The notes below the pieces were generated by a model that saw only the letters and a program-made list of their open reading frames with translations, was not told the DNA's origin and did not search any database. The position numbers were made by a program, and so were the translations under genes. Of a DNA stretch of 64,000 nt, positions 34,195 to 42,010 are shown one piece after another. The DNA is from Actinophytocola gossypii. GTDB lineage: Bacteria; Actinomycetota; Actinomycetes; Mycobacteriales; Pseudonocardiaceae. How positions within the stretch are numbered: position 1 is the first letter of the stretch; each line of letters begins with the position of its first letter. The DNA lies in assembly GCF_025165815.1 (NCBI RefSeq), contig NZ_JAFFZE010000022.1:1-64000 (forward strand), given 5' to 3'.

Positions 34195-35016
34195 ACCGAC
34201 GCGCCGGCGGTGGGCGGTCGACCACCGCCGGCGCACCACCCACACCCCACCGGTCAGCACCACCAGGGCGATCACCAGCGGCACCGCGCCCACCGCGTCC
34301 AACCACGACACCAGCGTCGCCTGCACCGACCCGGCCGCCCGCACCACCGGGTCCGACGCCGACCCGCCGAGGTGGAACAACCGCAACTCGTAGTACCCGT
34401 AGTAGCCGACGTAGACCCCGGTGACCACCAGCAACGCGCCGCCGGCCCGCGTCACGTACGGCATCGCCCGCCGCAGCCCGGCCACCGCCGCGGTACTGGC
34501 CAGGGCCGCGCCGACCGCGAGCACCGCCACCACCAGCCCCATACCCAGCGCGTACGCCCCGAACGTCAGCACCGCCCCGCTCCGCAACGCGACCCCCGCC
34601 GCCGCCAGGAACGGCCCGATCGAACACGACAGCGAGGCCACCGCGAACGCGACGCCGTAGCCGACCATCGACACCAGCCGGGTGTTCGGCGCGCCCCGCT
34701 TCAGCTTCGGCACCAGCACCCTCGGCTCCCGCCCCGCGACCAGCAGAGCGCCGAACACCACCAGCCCCGCGCCCACGACGATCGTCACCACCGGCAGCCA
34801 CCGCTGCAACGCCCCGGCGAGCGGCGCCCCGATCAGCCCGAACACGCCGAACACGGCCACGAACCCGAGCGTCATCAGGCCGGCGGCCGCCAACGCCCGC
34901 CCGACCCCGCGCGAGCCCACCACCAAGGCCAGGTACCCCGGCAACATCGCGAACCCGCACGGGTTGACCGTCGCGAGCATGCCCGCCCCGAGCGCGAACG
35001 CCAGGTCCCCGGTCAC
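34159..35016 (-). CDS. ccdA: CcdA/DsbD-type thiol-disulfide transmembrane protein
   Basis: A 285-residue protein with six to eight hydrophobic helices. The two redox cysteines are in ATVNPCGFAMLPGY and ASLSCSIGPFLA, as in CcdA. It transfers electrons from cytoplasmic thioredoxin to extracytoplasmic thioredoxin-like proteins, presumably the TlpA-like lipoprotein immediately upstream. GTG 35016 overlaps that gene's stop (GTGA). The C-terminal 70 residues, with an extra helix and basic tail, are longer than the minimal family. Confidence 0.9.
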   Translation of the reverse strand: MTGDLAFALGAGMLATVNPCGFAMLPGYLALVVGSRGVGRALAAAGLMTLGFVAVFGVFGLIGAPLAGALQRWLPVVTIVVGAGLVVFGALLVAGREPRVLVPKLKRGAPNTRLVSMVGYGVAFAVASLSCSIGPFLAAAGVALRSGAVLTFGAYALGMGLVVAVLAVGAALASTAAVAGLRRAMPYVTRAGGALLVVTGVYVGYYGYYELRLFHLGGSASDPVVRAAGSVQATLVSWLDAVGAVPLVIALVVLTGGVWVVRRRWSTAHRRRVGSEPDRAAAEQQ

Positions 35017-35606
35017 CGCAGAGCACGCACGCGGTCGCGCAGCTCGTCCGCGTCCAACTGGTCGGTCTCCACCTCGACGGCTCCCGAGGAGTCCACAAAG
35101 GCGTACGCGGGCTGATAGGTGACGCCGAACCGCTGCCACACCTCGGCGCTCGTGTCCGCGAGGTGCGGGAACGACCCGAGCCCGAACCGGTCGACGAAGT
35201 CGCGCATGGCGGGCACCTGGTCCTGTGCCGCCACCCCCACGAACCGCACCCCGTCACCGCCGGCGACGTCGGCGATCGTCGACGCCTCGGCCTGGCAGTT
35301 GGGGCACCAGGGCGCCCAGAACCACAACACCGCGGGCGAGCCGTACAGGGTCTTCCCCTCGAACACCTCACCGTCGATCGTCTTGGCCTCGAACCGCAAC
35401 AGCTCGGGCACGTCGTCGGCGGGCACCGGCGGCTCCGAGATCCCGTCCGGCGCCGGCGCGGCGGGCGAACCGGTCACGGCGCTGGTGACCGGGCTGGTGA
35501 CGTTCGGCTCAGGAGGGGCCGCGGTGTCACCGGTCTCGCCGTTCCCGCACCCGGCGAGCACCAGGCCGAGCACCACGCCGGCGACCACCGGAATCGAGCG
35601 GGTCAT
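35013..35606 (-). CDS. TlpA/ResA-like thioredoxin lipoprotein
   Basis: A 197-residue protein: lipoprotein signal (VVLGLVLAGCG), Pro/Ala/Thr linker (20-65), and a thioredoxin domain with active site WCPNC in LWFWAPWCPNCQAEA and a cis-Pro region (YQPAYAFV). It is membrane-anchored outside the cell and reduced by CcdA next door; roles include cytochrome c maturation or general disulfide exchange. ATG 35606 is preferred, with GGAGG six bases upstream; TTG 35609 is possible. Confidence 0.9.
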   Translation of the reverse strand: MTRSIPVVAGVVLGLVLAGCGNGETGDTAAPPEPNVTSPVTSAVTGSPAAPAPDGISEPPVPADDVPELLRFEAKTIDGEVFEGKTLYGSPAVLWFWAPWCPNCQAEASTIADVAGGDGVRFVGVAAQDQVPAMRDFVDRFGLGSFPHLADTSAEVWQRFGVTYQPAYAFVDSSGAVEVETDQLDADELRDRVRALR

Positions 35607-35668
35607 CAACTGCCTCCAGGTCGGCTCGGTTTCCCCGAATCATGCCGTGCCACCCGGCGACCAAACCC

Positions 35669-36334
35669 TTACGAACCGCTGACGCCCACGAAGTACACGA
35701 CGGCTCCCGACCGCGCCATCCGTTCCACCCGCAACCCGGCGCCGGTCAACCAGTCCGCCAGGTCCCCCGCGCCGCCCCCACGCCCGAACAACCCCGCCCG
35801 CCGCAGGATCCCGATCGCGCGATCCTGCCGCCACCCCGTTCCCGACACCACCACGTCCCCGACGAGCCGTCCCCCGGGTCGCACGCACCGCACCATCTCC
35901 CGCACGGCTCCCGCCGGATCGGGCAAGCAGTGCAACCCGTTGAAGCACACGCACACGTCGAACCCGCCGTCCCCGAACGGCAACGCCGAGATGTCCGCCT
36001 CGACCAGCCCCACCCCACCGAGCCCGAGCCGCTCCGCCCGCCGCCGCGCCCGCGTCACCATCGCCCGCGAGAGATCCACACCGACGTACCGAACAGCGCT
36101 GTTTCCAGCGGAAGCCCCACCAGTCAGCCCCCGCAGCGCCACCCCGCCCCCGCACGGCACGTCCAGCACCGCCGACCCCGGCGGCAACTCACCCAGCGCG
36201 CGGATCCCCGCGTACAGCTCCCCCACATCCGCACCCCAGAGCACCCGACCCACCGGCCGCGCGAGCCACTCCCGCCGCACGCCGAAGTCGTAGACCGCCC
36301 CCAGCACCCGTCCCGTCGCCGAAGCCCACGTCAT
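35669..36334 (-). CDS. SAM-dependent methyltransferase
   Basis: A 221-residue class I methyltransferase: motif I AVLDVPCGGGVALRGL (about residues 54-69), YVGVDLSRAMV, and VCFNGLHCLPDP with CVRPGGRLVGDV. The closest type is UbiE/MenG-like. The gene starts within the regulator stop (ATGA) and is probably controlled by it. Substrate unknown; no biosynthetic neighbour gives a hint. Confidence 0.85.
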   Translation of the reverse strand: MTWASATGRVLGAVYDFGVRREWLARPVGRVLWGADVGELYAGIRALGELPPGSAVLDVPCGGGVALRGLTGGASAGNSAVRYVGVDLSRAMVTRARRRAERLGLGGVGLVEADISALPFGDGGFDVCVCFNGLHCLPDPAGAVREMVRCVRPGGRLVGDVVVSGTGWRQDRAIGILRRAGLFGRGGGAGDLADWLTGAGLRVERMARSGAVVYFVGVSGS

Positions 36335-36597
36335 GCCTCATCTGTACCCCGCGCGATGGTCTCCAGCGCGTTCACCAACGCCAGCACGTCCAGGGAGGCG
36401 AGCCCGTAACAACCCCCGATCCCGGCGCGGACCAGCCCCGCCGCGCCGAGGACCTCGAGGTGCTCGAGCACGTCCGGCTCGCCGGTACGCGCCACCAACT
36501 CGCCGGCCGACGCGTTGCGCTCCGCGAGCACGCACAGCATCGCCAGCCGTTCCCGCGAGGCCAGCGCACGGCCGACCAGGTAGAGCCGCTCGTCCAT
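36331..36597 (-). CDS. ArsR-like winged-helix regulator
   Basis: An 88-residue protein: a winged helix with recognition region ASAGELVARTGEPDVLEHLE and AAGLVRAGIGGCYGLAS. It has an ArsR/MarR-like fold without metal-binding cysteine clusters; a single Cys lies in the wing. ATG 36597 follows GGAG. It is coupled to the methyltransferase (ATGA) and likely autoregulates the pair. Confidence 0.8.
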   Translation of the reverse strand: MDERLYLVGRALASRERLAMLCVLAERNASAGELVARTGEPDVLEHLEVLGAAGLVRAGIGGCYGLASLDVLALVNALETIARGTDEA

Positions 36598-36627
36598 GAG
36601 CACTCCGGAGTCGTGTGGGAAACGGGT

Positions 36628-36667
36628 GCACGCCTCCCCGGCGCCAGGAGGCGTCGGGAAGGCGTGC
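36628..36667 (-). terminator. Terminator hairpin of the DUF5666-like gene
   Basis: GCACGCC (36628-36634) pairs with GGCGTGC (36661-36667) around an imperfect inner stem (CCTCC/GGAGG). It lies 11 bp after the stop of the leftward gene at 36678 and before the start of the regulator gene. Confidence 0.7.
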
Positions 36668-36677
36668 GGTGACGGTC

Positions 36678-37211
36678 CTACTTCCAGCCGAGGTCGGTGA
36701 GGTCGAGGACGATGTCGGCGGTCGGGTTCTCGCCGCCCTCTGGCGCGACCACCAGGACCTGCTCGTCCTTGGTGACCGAGTCGATCTTCTCGTCGCCGTT
36801 GACCTTGGTCTCGGCGTCGACGGCGTAGGTCGCGGTGTAGCCGTCCGCGCTCCTCACCGCGACCGACGAGCCGTCGGCCGAGGTGACGGTGCCCTTCTGC
36901 ACCAGCATCGTGGTCGAGCCGCCGCCCTCCCGCACCAGGACGATCTCGGCGTGCGAGATGTCCTCGACGTTGAGGTCGTCGAAGGCCGCGAACAGCCCGA
37001 ACGGGCCGCCGCCACCGCCCCAGTCGCCGTGCCCGGCCCACGGTGGGCCGTCGTGCTCCTCGTCCGGTGCCTGCTCGCTCGGCGCGGGCTCGGTGGAGGG
37101 CTGCTCGTTGGAGGCCGCGGCCGCGATGCCGAACGCGCCAACGCTGACGACGCCGGCCACGGCCACGCCGAGGCCGATCCGCCAGCCAAGGCGCCTGGTG
37201 CTGTCGCTCAT
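36678..37211 (-). CDS. Membrane-anchored DUF5666-like protein
   Basis: A 177-residue protein with an N-terminal hydrophobic helix (GLGVAVAGVVSVGAFGIAAAA, about residues 11-31), a Gly/Trp-rich linker, and a beta-rich C-terminus with VQKGTVTSADGSSVAVRS, YTATYAVDAETKVNG and a terminal VLDLTDLGWK. These alternating strands match the DUF5666 pattern. ATG 37211 follows GGGAG at ten bases. Extracytoplasmic, function unknown. Confidence 0.72.
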   Translation of the reverse strand: MSDSTRRLGWRIGLGVAVAGVVSVGAFGIAAAASNEQPSTEPAPSEQAPDEEHDGPPWAGHGDWGGGGGPFGLFAAFDDLNVEDISHAEIVLVREGGGSTTMLVQKGTVTSADGSSVAVRSADGYTATYAVDAETKVNGDEKIDSVTKDEQVLVVAPEGGENPTADIVLDLTDLGWK

Positions 37212-37351
37212 TGGCGTGTCACTCCCTGTCGCTCCCGTGGGTTCTCCGGCACCTCCCATGGTCGCGACGACGGAGCCCGTTGACGTCGGATGCTCGGCTG
37301 GACCTGGCGTACGCGTCCGGCGGTAGCGTGACCGGCCCCACATACTCCGCG

Positions 37352-37426
37352 GGGAGTAGTCGGCGACCCGTCGCGATAATGTGATATCGTTTTGATAGTC
37401 AGACGATTTCACCGAAGGGGCCTGCC
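37352..37426 (+). promoter_or_regulatory. Promoter and repeats before the SPFH gene
   Basis: An AT-rich stretch unlike its surroundings. It holds the palindrome TACTCC/GGAGTA (37352-37367), then GATAATGTGATATC and TTTTGATAGTC with repeated TGATA, then the AAGGGG ribosome site. A ribbon-helix-helix protein encoded in the operon could bind such repeats. Confidence 0.5.
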
Positions 37427-38362
37427 ATGAACCAACTCGACACGACGGGGACTCCGATGCCTCGCCCGCACATCCGCGAGCGCGTCGCGTTCGGCACGCG
37501 CGGCGTGCCGGTCCTGGCCGGTGCCGTGGCGCTGATGCTCGTCGGCGTGGCCCTGATGCTGATCGGGATCATCCAGCTGGCGACCGGCGGCGGAGCGGCA
37601 CCGATGGTGGTCCTCGTGGTGGTCGGCACCCTGGTCGTCGTCGGCGGCTCGCTCCTCAGCGGGGGCCTGATCATGGTGGCGCCCGGCGAGGCTCGGGTGA
37701 TCCAGTTCCTCGGGCGGTACGTGGGCACGGTGCGGATGGACGGGCTGCGCTGGGTCAACCCGTTCACGTTCCGCCGCAAGATCTCCACCCGGATCCGGAA
37801 CCACGAGACCGCGGTGAACAAGGTCAACGACGCGGACGGGAGCCCGATCGAGATCGCCGCGGTGGTGGTGTGGCGGGTGACGGACACGGCCCGGGCGGTC
37901 TTCGAGGTCGACGACTACATCGAGTTCGTGAACATCCAGACCGAGGCCGCCGTGCGCCACATCGCCACCACCTACCCCTACGACGCCCACGGCGACGACC
38001 AGCTGTCCCTGCGCCAGAACACGACGGAGATCACCGACCAGCTGTCGACGGAGATCGGCGCGCGGGTCGAGTCGGCCGGGGTGGAGGTGATCGAGTCGAG
38101 GATCACGCACCTGGCGTACGCGCAGGAGATCGCCGGTGCGATGCTGCGGCGTCAGCAGGCGGGGGCCGTGGTCGCGGCGCGCCAGCGCATCGTGGAGGGT
38201 GCCGTCGGCATGGTCCAACTCGCCCTCGACCAGCTGGCCGAGCAGGAGGTGGTGGACCTGGACGAGGAACGCAAGGCGGCGATGGTGAGCAACCTGTTGG
38301 TGGTGCTCTGCGCCGACCGGGACACCCAGCCCGTGGTCAACACCGGCACGCTCTACACGTGA
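37427..38362 (+). CDS. SPFH (band 7/flotillin-like) membrane protein
   Basis: A 311-residue protein: two hydrophobic segments (about residues 28-53 and 60-85), then an SPFH domain beginning [20 protein letters not shown] and including [17 protein letters not shown] and [18 protein letters not shown]. The C-terminal helix ([20 protein letters not shown]) forms the oligomerising coiled coil. Such proteins scaffold membrane microdomains. ATG 37427 follows AAGGGG. It is cotranscribed with a ribbon-helix-helix gene 7 bp downstream. Confidence 0.9.
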   Translation: MNQLDTTGTPMPRPHIRERVAFGTRGVPVLAGAVALMLVGVALMLIGIIQLATGGGAAPMVVLVVVGTLVVVGGSLLSGGLIMVAPGEARVIQFLGRYVGTVRMDGLRWVNPFTFRRKISTRIRNHETAVNKVNDADGSPIEIAAVVVWRVTDTARAVFEVDDYIEFVNIQTEAAVRHIATTYPYDAHGDDQLSLRQNTTEITDQLSTEIGARVESAGVEVIESRITHLAYAQEIAGAMLRRQQAGAVVAARQRIVEGAVGMVQLALDQLAEQEVVDLDEERKAAMVSNLLVVLCADRDTQPVVNTGTLYT

Positions 38363-38369
38363 CAGCCCC

Positions 38370-38609
38370 GTGCCGGACCGCAAAAAGCTCCTGCTCCGCC
38401 TGGACCCCGCGATCCACGACGCGGTGACCAGATGGGCGAACGACGAGCTGCGGAGCACGAACGCACAGATCGAGTTCCTCCTCCGCCGTGCGCTGGCGGA
38501 GGCCGGCCGCCTCCCCGACAACGCGGGCGGGCTCCCCAAACGCGGCCGCCCACCCAAGTCGCCGAGCCCCGACCCGCCCGACCCCCAGCCGCCGACCGAC
38601 CAGCGGTGA
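38370..38609 (+). CDS. Arc-like ribbon-helix-helix protein
   Basis: A 79-residue protein. Residues 3-45 form a ribbon-helix-helix domain (KKLLLRLDPAIHDAVTRWA, then STNAQIEFLLRRALAEAG), and the tail is Pro/Arg-rich and disordered. It is a DNA-binding dimer, probably repressing its own SPFH operon. GTG 38370 is the only start; the ribosome site is weak, so it may depend on coupling with the SPFH gene. The pair is common in actinobacteria in my recollection. Confidence 0.85.
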   Translation: MPDRKKLLLRLDPAIHDAVTRWANDELRSTNAQIEFLLRRALAEAGRLPDNAGGLPKRGRPPKSPSPDPPDPQPPTDQR

Positions 38610-38617
38610 CCCGCTGT

Positions 38618-38733
38618 TAGGATCGTCGACCGTGCCGTGTGGCATTCCGCCCAGGAGGAAGCTCACCGTCCTTTCCCGGTGAGGCCACACCCAACACGGC
38701 ACGACTTCCACGATCGACACCGAGGAGTACCCG
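38618..38733 (+). promoter_or_regulatory. rpsT promoter and structured mRNA leader
   Basis: TAGGAT at 38618-38623 is a good -10, placing the transcript start near 38630. The RNA then folds into a large structure: GTGCCGTGT (38632-38640) pairs with ACACGGCAC (38694-38702), inside it TGTGGC with GCCACA, and CTCACCG with CGGTGAG. The ribosome site GAGGAG follows. Leaders of this type commonly bind the encoded protein S20 for feedback control; that part is inference. Confidence 0.7.
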
Positions 38734-38994
38734 TTGGCGAACATCAAGTCCCAGATGAAGCGGATCAAGACGAACGAGAAGGCGCGGCAGCGCAACAAGT
38801 CCGTCAAGTCCTCGGTGAAGACCGCGATCCGCCGCTTCCGCGAGGCCGCCGAGGCCGGCGAGAAGGACAAGGCGATCGAGCTGCTCCAGGACGCCAGCCG
38901 CAAGCTGGACAAGGCGGCGAGCAAGGGCGTGATCCACGCCAACCAGGCGGCGAACAAGAAGTCCGCCATGGCCAAGCGCGCCAACCAGCTCTGA
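38734..38994 (+). CDS. rpsT: 30S ribosomal protein S20 (bS20)
   Basis: An 86-residue, basic, helical protein that binds 16S rRNA. It starts [20 protein letters not shown] and ends [12 protein letters not shown], both diagnostic. The TTG start at 38734 follows GAGGAG and agrees with the rare-start feature of rpsT in many bacteria, thought to help autoregulation. Single gene with its own leader and terminator. Confidence 0.98.
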   Translation: MANIKSQMKRIKTNEKARQRNKSVKSSVKTAIRRFREAAEAGEKDKAIELLQDASRKLDKAASKGVIHANQAANKKSAMAKRANQL

Positions 38995-39007
38995 TCACTG
39001 CTCGAAC

Positions 39008-39042
39008 CGGTGCCGGTCAACCCCACGGGGTGGCCGGCACCG
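39008..39042 (+). terminator. rpsT terminator
   Basis: CGGTGCCGG (39008-39016) pairs perfectly with CCGGCACCG (39034-39042), with an inner CCCC/GGGG stem. It begins 14 bp after the rpsT stop. The following 110 bp to the holA stop hold nothing recognisable. Confidence 0.85.
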
Positions 39043-39154
39043 TTCGTTCACGCGGCAGCTGTCACCGGCGCGGCGCCGGATCGCAGCCGGGCCAGTGCGG
39101 TGACCAGCGACCTTTCGCCGACGAACGCCGCGCGGCGGCCGGTACCGCCGCCCG

Positions 39155-40132
39155 CTAGTTGCGGCGGCGGGCCTCGGCCAGCCGGAGCACCGCGCGCTGC
39201 AGTGCGTAGTCCGCGTCCGCGGCGACGCCCTTGACGTCGGCGTTCACCTCGGCCACCACCCGCATCGCCACCGCGAGGCCCGCCGGGTGCCAGCCCCGGG
39301 ACTGGGCCAGCGCCTTGCGTACCTTCCACGTCGGCATGCCCAGCTCCGAGGACAGCCGGAACGGGTCCGCCCGCCCGGCGCCGGCCACCCGCGCCACGGT
39401 GCGCACCGCGTCGGCCAGCGCGTCGGCGACCAGCACGTGCGGCACGCCGAGCTGCATCGCCCAGCGCAGCATCTCCAGCGCGCCCGGCACGTCCCCGGTG
39501 ACCGCCTTCTCCGCGACCGCGAAGCCGGTGACGTCCGCCCGGCCGCGGTGGTAGCGACGCACCTCCTCGGCGGTCACCTGCCCGCCCGTGTCGGCCACGA
39601 GTTGCGCCGCCGCGGAGGCCAGCTCGCGCAGGTCCGAGCCGACCGAGTCGATCAGCGCGCTCACCGCGTCGGCGTCGGTCTTGCCACCCGCACGGCGGAT
39701 CTCGTTGCGGACGAACGCCTCCCGGTCCGCCGGCCTGGTGATCCTCGGACACTCCACGATGTCGGCGCCGGCCGAGCGCAGCGCCGTCACCAGGTCCTTG
39801 GCCGGCTTGCGGCCGCCGCCGGTGTGCAGCACGACCAGCTGCACGCTCTCCGCCGGCTCCTTGATGTACGCGGTGACGGCGGCGGCGATGTCCTTGGTGG
39901 CGTCGTGCGCGTTCTCCAGCACGATCACCCGTCGCTCGGCGAACAGCGACGGGCTGACCAGCTCGGCCAGTTCGGGCGCGCTCAGGTCGGACACCTTCAC
40001 GCGAGTGAGCTCGGCGGCCGGGTCGGCGAGCTTGGCGGCGTCGACCGAGGCCCGCACCGCGCGCTCCACCAACAGCTCCTCCTCGCCGAGCACGAGTTGC
40101 AGGGCTGGCGGGGTCACGGCGGGCGACGTCAC
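39155..40132 (-). CDS. holA: DNA polymerase III, delta subunit
   Basis: A 325-residue clamp-loader subunit. The AAA-like domain I-II is recognisable by LQLVLGEEELLVERAVR (start) and LFAERRVIVLENA; domain III includes the conserved end YALQRAVLRLAEARRRN. It lacks a P-loop, as normal for delta. ATG 40132 is the natural start. It is transcribed away from the SAM riboswitch/thrC unit. Confidence 0.94.
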   Translation of the reverse strand: MTSPAVTPPALQLVLGEEELLVERAVRASVDAAKLADPAAELTRVKVSDLSAPELAELVSPSLFAERRVIVLENAHDATKDIAAAVTAYIKEPAESVQLVVLHTGGGRKPAKDLVTALRSAGADIVECPRITRPADREAFVRNEIRRAGGKTDADAVSALIDSVGSDLRELASAAAQLVADTGGQVTAEEVRRYHRGRADVTGFAVAEKAVTGDVPGALEMLRWAMQLGVPHVLVADALADAVRTVARVAGAGRADPFRLSSELGMPTWKVRKALAQSRGWHPAGLAVAMRVVAEVNADVKGVAADADYALQRAVLRLAEARRRN

Positions 40133-40235
40133 CCCGCCATCCTCGCACCACCGAGGTCAGGCCGGACGCGGGTGGTGCCCGTCACTCGTCGGCGTCCAGC
40201 GCCGCTGGCGGCTCTCTCGAATGGTGGACCTCACA

Positions 40236-40266
40236 TTGGCCGAGTGCCGGGGTCGTGCCGTAACGT
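40236..40266 (+). promoter_or_regulatory. Probable promoter of the thrC riboswitch mRNA
   Basis: TTGGCC (40236-40241) and TAACGT (40261-40266) with a 19-bp spacer. The transcript would begin about 18 bases before the riboswitch P1 stem. Confidence 0.45.
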
Positions 40267-40290
40267 GTCCGGCGGAACAACTGAATACAG

Positions 40291-40413
40291 CTCATCCAGA
40301 GGGGCAGAGGGATCGGCCCGAAGAAGCCCCGGCAACCGGCGTCAGCCATTTCGCTTCCGCGAGGACGGCGACGAACACGGTGCCAATTCCGACCCGTACG
40401 CGGGACAGATGAG
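40291..40413 (+). ncRNA. SAM-I (S-box) riboswitch upstream of thrC
   Basis: The sequence has all core SAM-I elements: P1 CTCATC (40291-40296) with GATGAG (40408-40413); the kink-turn region AGAGGGGCAGAGGGATCGG; GAAGCCCCGGCAACCGG; the P3 arm with a GC-rich hairpin; GGTGCCAATTCCGACC; and P4 CCCG-TACG-CGGG. The 3' strand of P1 overlaps the thrC ribosome site GAGGAG (40411-40416), so SAM binding would hide it and reduce translation. Confidence 0.95.
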
Positions 40414-40426
40414 GAGATACCTCGCG

Positions 40427-41686
40427 ATGACAGTCACTGCCGGCGCCAGCACCACCGCTCTCGACCTCGGGCCCGCCCGTGCGCTCACCTGTCGTGAGTG
40501 CGGACACCAGGTTCCGCTCGCCGCCGAGTTCGCGTGCGCCGAGTGTTTCGGACCCCTCGAGGTCGCCTACGAGTTCGGCGACGTCACCAGGGCGGACATC
40601 GAGGCGGGCCCCAAGTCCATCTGGCGCTACCGCCAGCTGCTGCCCGTTCCGTCCGATGTGGACGCCCACCCGAACACCGAGCCCGGCCTCACCCGGCTGG
40701 TGAAGGCCGACCGGCTCGCCGCGGCGCTCGGCGTGAAGTCGTTGTGGGTCAAGGACGACACGGGCAACCCGACGCACTCGTTCAAGGACCGGGTGGTCGC
40801 CGTCGCGCTCGCCGCCGCGCGCCAGCTCGGTTTCACCGTGCTGGCCTGCCCGTCGACCGGCAACCTGGCCAACGCGGTAGCCGCCGCGGCGGCGCGCGCG
40901 GGCTGGGAGTCGGTGGTGCTGATCCCGTCGTCGCTCGAGCGCGCCAAGGTCCTCACCACCGCCGTGTACGACGGCGCCCTGATCGCGGTCGACGGCAACT
41001 ACGACGACGTCAACCGCCTGGCCACCGAACTCGCCGCGGAGCACGAGGACTGGGCGTTCGTCAACGTCAACGTGCGCCCGTACTACGCCGAGGGCTCCAA
41101 GTCGCTCGGCTACGAGGTCGCCGAGCAGCTCGGCTGGCGCCTGCCGGACCAGGTGGTCGTGCCGGTGGCCTCCGGCGCCCAGCTCACCAAGGTGGACAAG
41201 GGCTTCCGCGAGTTCACCGAACTCGGCCTGGTCGAGGGCAAGCCGTACCGGGTGTTCGGCGCCCAGGCGACCGGCTGCTCCCCGGTGTCCGCCGCGTACA
41301 AGGCGGGCCAGGACGTCGTGAGCCCGGTGAAGCCGGACACCATCGCCCGTTCGCTGGCGATCGGCGCCCCCGCCGACGGCCCGTACGTGCTCGACGCGGT
41401 CCGCCGCACCAACGGCGCGGTGGAGGACGTCTCCGACGAGGAGGTCGTCGAAGGCATCCGCCTGCTCGCCAGGACCGAGGGCATCTTCGCGGAGACCGCA
41501 GGCGGCGTCACCGTCGCCACCGCGAAGAAGCTCATCGACACCGGCCAGCTCGACCCCGACGCCGAAACAGTCCTCCTCATCACCGGCGACGGCCTCAAGA
41601 CCCTCGACGCCGTGCAGGACAAGATCGGCCCCCGCGCCACGGTGCCTCCGTCAGCCGCGGCCGTCCGCGAAGCCCTGGAGTCCTGA
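40427..41686 (+). CDS. thrC: Threonine synthase
   Basis: A 419-residue PLP enzyme converting O-phosphohomoserine to threonine. An N-terminal zinc-finger-like part (CRECGHQVPL and CAECFG, residues 20-44) precedes the fold-type II domain. The PLP lysine is in PTHSFKDRVV; the phosphate-binding loop is SGNLAN-like (PSTGNLANAV). The two CxxC pairs are typical of one actinobacterial/plant-like subgroup. The ATG at 40427 is 10 bases after GAGGAG, which is part of the SAM riboswitch. Control by SAM suits competition for phosphohomoserine between threonine and methionine synthesis. Confidence 0.95.
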   Translation: MTVTAGASTTALDLGPARALTCRECGHQVPLAAEFACAECFGPLEVAYEFGDVTRADIEAGPKSIWRYRQLLPVPSDVDAHPNTEPGLTRLVKADRLAAALGVKSLWVKDDTGNPTHSFKDRVVAVALAAARQLGFTVLACPSTGNLANAVAAAAARAGWESVVLIPSSLERAKVLTTAVYDGALIAVDGNYDDVNRLATELAAEHEDWAFVNVNVRPYYAEGSKSLGYEVAEQLGWRLPDQVVVPVASGAQLTKVDKGFREFTELGLVEGKPYRVFGAQATGCSPVSAAYKAGQDVVSPVKPDTIARSLAIGAPADGPYVLDAVRRTNGAVEDVSDEEVVEGIRLLARTEGIFAETAGGVTVATAKKLIDTGQLDPDAETVLLITGDGLKTLDAVQDKIGPRATVPPSAAAVREALES

Positions 41687-42010
41687 CGCCGGAAGTACCG
41701 CCTCGGCGGCACCACACGCGGACTCCTGCCCCAGCGTCGCGGCAGCAGACATCGCGGTAGCAGCGTCTGCCGTACGTCGCGGGCGAGCCCACGAAGCATC
41801 CGATGTGGACAGATGCGGCAGGCTCGCCGTGATCCGCACGGCGCCGCGAGTCGGCGACACGATCCGCGTGCGCCGCGGCGGTGGAACCGGTGCACACGTG
41901 CCGGGTTCGTGCACGCACACGTTCCGACGAACACCACCGCGGTGCCACTGCTCGTCGCGACCGAATCCGATCGAACAACCACCTCCTCACACAACTCGTA
42001 CGTACATCTG
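41687..42010. other. Convergent intergenic region between thrC and comEC
   Basis: No gene was recognised here. A hairpin at 41782-41828 (GGCGAGCC with GGCTCGCC, inner GCATC/GATGC) could terminate both convergent transcripts. The rest is of ordinary composition, slightly less GC-rich. Confidence 0.5.

Noticed and set aside
39048-39154. Leftward frame after holA ending GERSLVTALARLRSGAAPVTAAA that looks like a protein C-terminus.
   Set aside because: Upstream it only continues as an out-of-frame reading of holA; no start or homologous domain recognised.
41651-41920. 89-codon leftward frame between thrC and comEC.
   Set aside because: It overlaps the thrC end, has no ribosome site, and its composition is like other chance frames.
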